Positions 59,329 through 64,000 of a stretch of 64,000 nucleotides of DNA are shown one piece after another. The DNA lies in NCBI RefSeq assembly GCF_004365355.1, contig NZ_SODP01000002.1:615838-679837 (forward strand), written 5' to 3'. The notes under the pieces are model-generated. The model did not search any database and was not told where the DNA came from. It saw nothing but the letters and a program-made list of their open reading frames with translations. Positions within the stretch are counted from its first letter, which is position 1. Every line of letters begins with the position of its first letter. This DNA comes from Kribbella pratensis. GTDB taxonomy: Bacteria > Actinomycetota > Actinomycetes > Propionibacteriales > Kribbellaceae. Made by a program: the position numbers and the translations under genes.

Positions 59329-59955
59329 TCAGACGTTCCCGAAGCCGCCGGCGACGACCTGGGAGACGGTCTTCGCCAGCTCGGCCGGGCTGCGCTCGGT
59401 GCCGTCGACGACGAGCATCCGGGCGCAGGACTCGGTCATCGACGCGAGCAGTTCGGCGAGGACGGGAAGGTTCGCGTCCGGGTCGGCGACGTCGGGGAGG
59501 GACTTGAGCAGGGTCAGGCGCAGGCTCTCGACCAGGAACGCGCGGGCGGCGCGGACCCGTTCGGCGACGACGGGTGCAGCGCCGTACTGCGCGCCGAAGA
59601 CGATGCGCCACGACTGCGGCTGCTCGGAGACCGCGGTCAGGAACGCGGTCAGGCCCTCGAGAACATGCTCCTCCGGGGTGCCGACGCTGGGGTCGGCGGG
59701 CAGCGCGGCAACGATCGAGACGACCAGGTGCTGCTCCTCGCGGGCGAGCAGCGCCAGCAGGAGTTCGTCCCGGTTCGCGAACGAGTCGTAGACGACGGGT
59801 TTGGTGACGCCGGCCGCATCCGCGACGGACTGCATCGTCGTCCCGGCGAAGCCGTTCGCGGAGAAAACCTCGAGCGCGGCATCCAGGATCAGCGGGCGAC
59901 GGCGCTCCGGACCGAGATGACGGGCGCGCCGACGTCGTTCAGGGTCCTCGACCAC
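59329..59955 (-). CDS. TetR-family repressor
   Basis: A 208-residue TetR regulator. The HTH is at about residues 20-65 (AALEVFSANGFAGTTMQSVADAAGVTKPVVYDSF is split over helices 1-3), followed by an alpha-helical ligand-binding domain. The GTG start at 59955 is the only good one. It is divergent from the SCP2-like gene, with 65 bases between that contain two CCTAC-N6-GTAGG palindromes, the likely operators for both genes. Confidence 0.92.
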   Translation of the reverse strand: MVEDPERRRRARHLGPERRRPLILDAALEVFSANGFAGTTMQSVADAAGVTKPVVYDSFANRDELLLALLAREEQHLVVSIVAALPADPSVGTPEEHVLEGLTAFLTAVSEQPQSWRIVFGAQYGAAPVVAERVRAARAFLVESLRLTLLKSLPDVADPDANLPVLAELLASMTESCARMLVVDGTERSPAELAKTVSQVVAGGFGNV

Positions 59956-59963
59956 TTGACAAA

Positions 59964-60000
59964 CCTACCGCATCGTAGGAAATTCCTACAGTCCGGTAGG
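59964..60000. promoter_or_regulatory. Duplicated TetR operator candidate
   Basis: CCTAC-N6-GTAGG occurs at 59964-59979 and 59985-60000, centres 21 bp apart (two helical turns). The inner arms form a third dyad, GTAGGAA-A-TTCCTAC, at 59975-59989. TTGACA at 59956-59961 abuts the left site. Confidence 0.7.
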
Positions 60001-60020
60001 AACTGCCGCGGGGGTGGTCG

Positions 60021-60497
60021 ATGACCGAGCGAGGCAGTGCCGGTTGGCTGGAGTCCGAGGGCATTACCACCTTGGACGCGAGCGAGCTGGCCCGATTGGT
60101 CGACCGGACGTCGGAGCGGGAGCTTCGGCATCGTCTCATCGGGGGAGTGCGAGAGGTCGCGTTGCGCGAGATCTTTCGCCGGATGCCGGAGTACCTCCGA
60201 CCCGCCCGGGCCGCCGGGTTCGACGCTGTGATCAGCTGGCAGATCACCGGCGCGGGCGGGGACGGTCACTCCGTCGACGAGTACTGGATCCACGTCCACG
60301 ACGGCCGGTGCACGGTGCTGTCGACGCAGCCTGCTCCGGCGGACATCTCTATCCGCACGGATCCGGCCACGCTGCTGCGGATCGTGACCGGCAACGAGGA
60401 TCCGATCGTGGCGGTCCTCAAGCAACGGCTCTCGGTCCGCGGTGACCTGGCGCAGGCCGCGCGTCTTACCAAGCTGTTCGCCGTCGGGCCTGCCTGA
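60021..60497 (+). CDS. SCP2 sterol-binding-fold protein
   Basis: A 158-residue protein whose C-terminal part (about 65-155: DAVISWQITGAGGDG, TDPATLLRIVTGNEDPIVAVL, then a short helix) is the bacterial SCP2/lipid-binding fold. The N-terminal 60 residues are alpha-helical (REVALREIFRRMPEYLRP). Such proteins bind hydrophobic molecules. As the divergent partner of a TetR repressor with tandem operators it may carry or sense the ligand. It lies 6 bases from the convergent 584-residue gene. Confidence 0.82.
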   Translation: MTERGSAGWLESEGITTLDASELARLVDRTSERELRHRLIGGVREVALREIFRRMPEYLRPARAAGFDAVISWQITGAGGDGHSVDEYWIHVHDGRCTVLSTQPAPADISIRTDPATLLRIVTGNEDPIVAVLKQRLSVRGDLAQAARLTKLFAVGPA

Positions 60498-60503
60498 CGG
60501 CGA

Positions 60504-62258
60504 TTAGCGGCTGGGGCTGTCGGTCCTGCGGCCCGTGGACTGCTCGGTCTGGTGCGCACCACCGCGACGGACGGAGCCCGCCTGCCCCTGCTGTGCCTGC
60601 GGGCGGGCCAGTGCCGGGTCGTGTCCGGACACGAAGCGGGCCATCGGCTGTTGCTGGGCGAGCAACTCGCGCCGGGCCATGCCGGGCTCCTCGGCGTACA
60701 TCTCGGCCATCGACACAGCGACCTTGCCGATATCGCTGCCGTACCGCTCCGCATCGCCGGTCACCGTGTCCAGCGCGTCGAACTGCCGATCGGCCTCGTC
60801 AGTGATCCGATCAACTGCGAACTGCCGCTCGACGTTCGGTACGGCGGAAGCCGCCACCAAGTCCTCGACCGCCGCCTGAACCATCAGGACCCGTCCCTCG
60901 CCGGCCATCCGGCGCAGCGTCTCGCCCTCGTCAAGGCCGGCAGCGTCGTCGATGACCGCCGCGAACGCGCGGGCCGCCAGCGCCAGCCGCTGGTCCGGAG
61001 CCGGCGGATGCGCGTGCCGCACCTGGATCGCCAGCTCGTACGGCAACGTGCGGTCCGCGAGCTCGCGCACATGGTCCTCGGCAATCGCCGTACCCACGGC
61101 CTGCTCGATGTTCGCGTACCGCGGTGCGACCGCGTCGGCGGCCGCCTCGTGCCGTCCGTCGTACTCCTCCGGAACGGCCCAGCGTGCGTACGCCGCGGCC
61201 ACCCGCTGGAACGCGTCGCGGGCAGCGGTCGCATCCGTGGGACTCAGCGGGTGGGTCCTGCTGCTCTCGATCAGGTTCCGGAGCGCTGTCGCCTGTTCCA
61301 TGGGCAGGATGAGGGTCGTGGCGGGAGCGGCACCAGGCTCGGGCTCGATCTCGCCGTCCCAGCGCGAGTTCGGCGCGTCCAGGACCTCACCCACAGCGCC
61401 CTGGATCCGTCCGCACAGGTCGTCGACCGAGTCCGGCGCGTCGACAGCCGGTGGCCGGCCGATCTTGTCGAAGAACTCATGCAGATGGGCGATCTCCTCG
61501 TTGGCGTCCTGACTGGCCGTCGTGATCGCGGTCGAGCCGAAGCCGGCCAGCTGCTGGCGATCGGCCAGTACGGCGCCGATCTCCGGGCCTGGAACCTGCC
61601 GTTCGTGGTTCTCGAACTGGGCTTCGAGATGATCGGCGATCGCCGTCGTGAGCTCGTTCCGCTCCGGCGCGGGCAAGGCCGTGAAACCGGGACGCGACTG
61701 GAGCAGCAACCGCGCCGCAGCCGTCGCGTGCGCGCCGCGCCCGGCGGCGACGAGCTCACGCAGTACCTCCCGCTCCGGACGACCGGTCCGCGCACTGATC
61801 GCCACGACGGCCGCATGGGCAGCGAGCACGTCGCCTTCGATCACCGGAGGCGGGAAGACACCGAGATCCTCCGGCCGCCCGTCCCGCCGGAGCCCGGCGA
61901 CCAGGCGCGGCGTCTCGTACTGCGCATACAGCCGGCTGTTGGCTGTCTCGAACCGGGACCGGCCGTAGGGATACAGAGACTCCTCAGCCGGCTCCCGCGG
62001 TTCCAGTACGCCGGCACAGCCCGCAACCGTCTCGATCAGCGCAGCCCGGATCCGCGGCCGCCGGTCGTTCTCGCCAGGCCCGGGCGCGAGCCGGGCCGGA
62101 ATGTCGAGGTTGTCCGCGAACAGCCGCAGCTGCCGCTGGTCGGACCGCGTCACCCGCTGGGTGATCTGGTCGCCAACAGCCAGCGACCAGCTCCCCGTGT
62201 CCCGCTCGACGAGCTCGTTGATACTCCGGATCAGACCACTGACCTGTGCGTCCGCCAC
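60504..62258 (-). CDS. Unrecognised 584-residue protein
   Basis: A soluble, Ala/Arg/Glu-rich protein with no signal peptide or membrane segment. Long alpha-helices (AAARLLLQSRPGF, FQRVAAAYARWAVPEEY, LALAARAFAAVIDDAAGLDEGETLRRMA) alternate with Pro-rich linkers, and the last 60 residues are disordered (Gln/Arg/Ser-rich: ARPQAQQGQAGSVRRGG). I recognise no domain. The GTG start at 62258 lacks obvious alternatives. Codon use is ordinary for the window. It may be a lineage-specific effector or scaffold; no function should be assigned. Confidence 0.75.
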   Translation of the reverse strand: MADAQVSGLIRSINELVERDTGSWSLAVGDQITQRVTRSDQRQLRLFADNLDIPARLAPGPGENDRRPRIRAALIETVAGCAGVLEPREPAEESLYPYGRSRFETANSRLYAQYETPRLVAGLRRDGRPEDLGVFPPPVIEGDVLAAHAAVVAISARTGRPEREVLRELVAAGRGAHATAAARLLLQSRPGFTALPAPERNELTTAIADHLEAQFENHERQVPGPEIGAVLADRQQLAGFGSTAITTASQDANEEIAHLHEFFDKIGRPPAVDAPDSVDDLCGRIQGAVGEVLDAPNSRWDGEIEPEPGAAPATTLILPMEQATALRNLIESSRTHPLSPTDATAARDAFQRVAAAYARWAVPEEYDGRHEAAADAVAPRYANIEQAVGTAIAEDHVRELADRTLPYELAIQVRHAHPPAPDQRLALAARAFAAVIDDAAGLDEGETLRRMAGEGRVLMVQAAVEDLVAASAVPNVERQFAVDRITDEADRQFDALDTVTGDAERYGSDIGKVAVSMAEMYAEEPGMARRELLAQQQPMARFVSGHDPALARPQAQQGQAGSVRRGGAHQTEQSTGRRTDSPSR

Positions 62259-62347
62259 GACCAGAACGTACCGGCGGCCAGGTTCAGCGACGCGCTGCGG
62301 CGGACGTCACAGGCGGTACGGCGTACTGGCGCGTAGGCTGCGCGTTC

Positions 62348-63934
62348 ATGGGAGAGACGGTGAACATCCACACCACGGCCGGGAAGCTCGCGGACCTCGA
62401 GCACCGGCTGGACGAGGCCGTACATGCCGGTTCCGAGCGCGCCGTGGAGAAGCAGCACGCGCGCGGTAAGAAGACCGCTCGCGAGCGGATCGAACTGCTG
62501 CTCGACGAGGGCTCCTTCTCCGAGCTGGACGAGTTCGCCCGCCACCGCTCGACCAGCTTCGGCCTCGACGGTAACCGCCCGTACGGCGACGGCGTGGTGA
62601 CCGGATTCGGCACCATCGACGGCCGTCAGGTGTGCGTGTTCGCCCAGGACTTCACCGTCTTCGGCGGCAGCCTGGGCGAGGTCTTCGGCGAGAAGATCGT
62701 CAAGGTGATGGACCTGGCGATGAAGATCGGCTGCCCGCTGATCGGCATCAACGACTCCGGCGGCGCCCGGATCCAGGAGGGCGTGGTCTCCCTCGGTCTG
62801 TACGGCGAGATCTTCCGCCGCAACGTCCGCGCATCCGGCGTGATCCCGCAGATCTCGCTGATCATGGGCCCGTGTGCCGGCGGCGCGGTGTACTCCCCCG
62901 CGGTCACCGATTTCACCGTCATGGTCGACGAGTCGTCGTACATGTTCATCACCGGCCCGGACGTGATCAAGACCGTCACCGGCGAGGACGTCACCCAGGA
63001 GGAGCTCGGCGGCGCGCGGACGCACAACACCAAGTCCGGCAACGCGCACTACCTCGGCAGCGACGAGGAGGACGCGATCGAGTGGGTGAAGGCACTCGTC
63101 GGTCACCTCCCGCAGAACAACCTCGAGGACCCCCCGGTGTACGACGCCCCGGATGACGCAGGGGATCTCGAGCCGACCGAGACCGACCTGGCGCTCGACA
63201 CGCTCGTCCCGGACTCGCCGAACCAGCCGTACGACATGCACACCGCGATCGAGGCGGTCGTCGACGACGGCGAATTCCTCGAGGTGCATGCACTGTTCGC
63301 GCCGAACATGATCGTCGGCTTCGGCCGGGTCGAGGGCCGCCCGGTCGGCGTGGTCGCGAACCAGCCGATGCAGTTCGCCGGCACGCTCGACATCGACGCG
63401 TCCGAGAAGGCGGCCCGCTTCGTCCGCACCTGCGACGCGTTCAACCTGCCGATCCTGACCTTCGTCGACGTCCCCGGCTTCCTGCCCGGCACCGACCAGG
63501 AGTGGAACGGCATCATCCGCCGCGGCGCCAAACTGATCTACGCGTACGCCGAAGCCACCGTCCCGATGATCACCGTGATCACCCGCAAGGCCTACGGCGG
63601 CGCGTACGACGTGATGGGCTCGAAGCATCTCGGCGCGGACATGAACATCGCCTGGCCGACCGCGCAGATCGCGGTGATGGGCGCGCAGGGCGCGGTCAAC
63701 ATCCTGTACCGCCGCGAACTGGCCGGCGCCGAGGACGCGGAGACCCGCCGGCAGCAGCTCATCACCGAGTACGAGGACCACCTGGCGAATCCGTACATCG
63801 CCGCCGAGCGCGGCTACATCGACGCGGTCATCAAGCCCAGCGAGACCCGCGCCGAGATCATCCGCGCCCTCCGCCTCCTCCGCACCAAGCGCGACACCCT
63901 GCCCCCGAAGAAGCATGGGAACATCCCCCTGTGA
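62348..63934 (+). CDS. accD: Acyl-CoA carboxylase beta (carboxyltransferase) subunit
   Basis: A 528-residue carboxyltransferase of the propionyl/acetyl-CoA carboxylase type. NDSGGARIQEGVVSL (about 138) and CAGGAVYSPA (about 178) form the first oxyanion site, FVDVPGFLPGTDQE (about 377) and AYGGAYDVMGSK (about 418) the second. It takes carboxybiotin from the alpha subunit to make malonyl- or methylmalonyl-CoA for lipid and polyketide synthesis. The ATG follows the variable tail of an upstream frame. Synteny with accD5. It overlaps accE by GTGA. Confidence 0.95.
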   Translation: MGETVNIHTTAGKLADLEHRLDEAVHAGSERAVEKQHARGKKTARERIELLLDEGSFSELDEFARHRSTSFGLDGNRPYGDGVVTGFGTIDGRQVCVFAQDFTVFGGSLGEVFGEKIVKVMDLAMKIGCPLIGINDSGGARIQEGVVSLGLYGEIFRRNVRASGVIPQISLIMGPCAGGAVYSPAVTDFTVMVDESSYMFITGPDVIKTVTGEDVTQEELGGARTHNTKSGNAHYLGSDEEDAIEWVKALVGHLPQNNLEDPPVYDAPDDAGDLEPTETDLALDTLVPDSPNQPYDMHTAIEAVVDDGEFLEVHALFAPNMIVGFGRVEGRPVGVVANQPMQFAGTLDIDASEKAARFVRTCDAFNLPILTFVDVPGFLPGTDQEWNGIIRRGAKLIYAYAEATVPMITVITRKAYGGAYDVMGSKHLGADMNIAWPTAQIAVMGAQGAVNILYRRELAGAEDAETRRQQLITEYEDHLANPYIAAERGYIDAVIKPSETRAEIIRALRLLRTKRDTLPPKKHGNIPL

Positions 63935-64000
63935 CCACTCTCCAGATCACCAAAGGCAACCCGACCCCGGAAGAGCTGGCCGCCCTGGTCACGGTCCTGG
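63931..64000 (+). CDS. accE: Acyl-CoA carboxylase epsilon subunit, 5' part
   Basis: The GTG overlaps the accD stop. The 23 visible codons give ITKGNPTPEELAALVTVL, the typical N-terminal core of the small AccE subunit of actinobacterial acyl-CoA carboxylases, which holds the complex together. The gene runs off the right edge. Confidence 0.9.
   Translation, partial: MTTLQITKGNPTPEELAALVTVL

Noticed and set aside
56724..59507. A 927-codon open frame opposite ppc
   Set aside because: All PEP carboxylase active-site motifs are on the minus strand; the + frame is Arg/Gln/Val noise.

Overview
The window is high-G+C DNA that reads as chromosome of an actinomycete. Third codon positions are almost always G or C, GTG starts are frequent, and purine-rich ribosome binding sites are easy to find. 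Markers of the group include a WhiB regulator beside the coenzyme F420 genes cofD-cofE, TatA, a TIGR03089 protein, and an acyl-CoA carboxylase beta/epsilon pair. The flavour resembles Kribbella and other Nocardioidaceae relatives, but that is an impression from the proteins, not a measured result. I see no rRNA, tRNA, CRISPR array, transposase or phage gene.

The gene order follows, from memory, the Mycobacterium tuberculosis stretch from Rv3258c (DUF3499) through whiB2, fbiA/fbiB, manB, an LCP protein, TIGR03089, fadE25, purE, purK, a GtrA protein, a PH-domain protein and birA to accD5/accE5. Lineage-specific genes are inserted into this frame.

Region 1 (1-14 kb): DUF3499 tail, DUF5719 protein and a large membrane glycosyltransferase, whiB, a Gln-rich membrane protein, cofD-cofE, a DUF3105 protein, then a minus-strand run of two CNNM/CorC membrane proteins, an NAD kinase and a mannose-1-phosphate guanylyltransferase. 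Region 2 (14-25 kb): SDR/LysR pair, tatA, TIGR03089, a second SDR, galE, a spermidine-synthase-like membrane protein, a secreted protease, an LCP ligase and a glycosyltransferase. Region 3 (25-33 kb): polysaccharide-type ABC exporter, protein phosphatase, azlCD with a cupin regulator, a secreted ricin-type lectin, and a methyltransferase/XRE pair.

Region 4 (33-43 kb) is the most unusual. An epoxide hydrolase, a VOC protein and a dienelactone-hydrolase-like enzyme lead up to a tightly coupled three-gene operon: a GCS2 glutamate-cysteine ligase homologue, a GshB-type ATP-grasp ligase and a MAPEG membrane protein. It is divergent from a MarR regulator, with two inverted copies of a 12-bp operator-like motif between them. 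This looks like a complete make-and-use pathway for glutathione, or a glutathione-like thiol, in a lineage whose standard thiol is mycothiol. The GshB homologue has a shortened substrate loop, so the product may not be glutathione.

Region 5 (43-64 kb): acyl-CoA dehydrogenase, UDP-glucose dehydrogenase, purE-purK, GtrA, an Eis-like acetyltransferase, a PH-domain protein, an OFA-type MFS transporter with a 35-residue partner, MOSC protein, birA, ppc, a TetR/SCP2 pair with a duplicated operator, an unrecognised 584-residue protein, and accD-accE at the right edge. Cell-envelope sugar genes (manC, galE, UDP-glucose dehydrogenase, two glycosyltransferases, LCP, ABC exporter, GtrA) recur throughout and probably serve surface glycopolymer synthesis.
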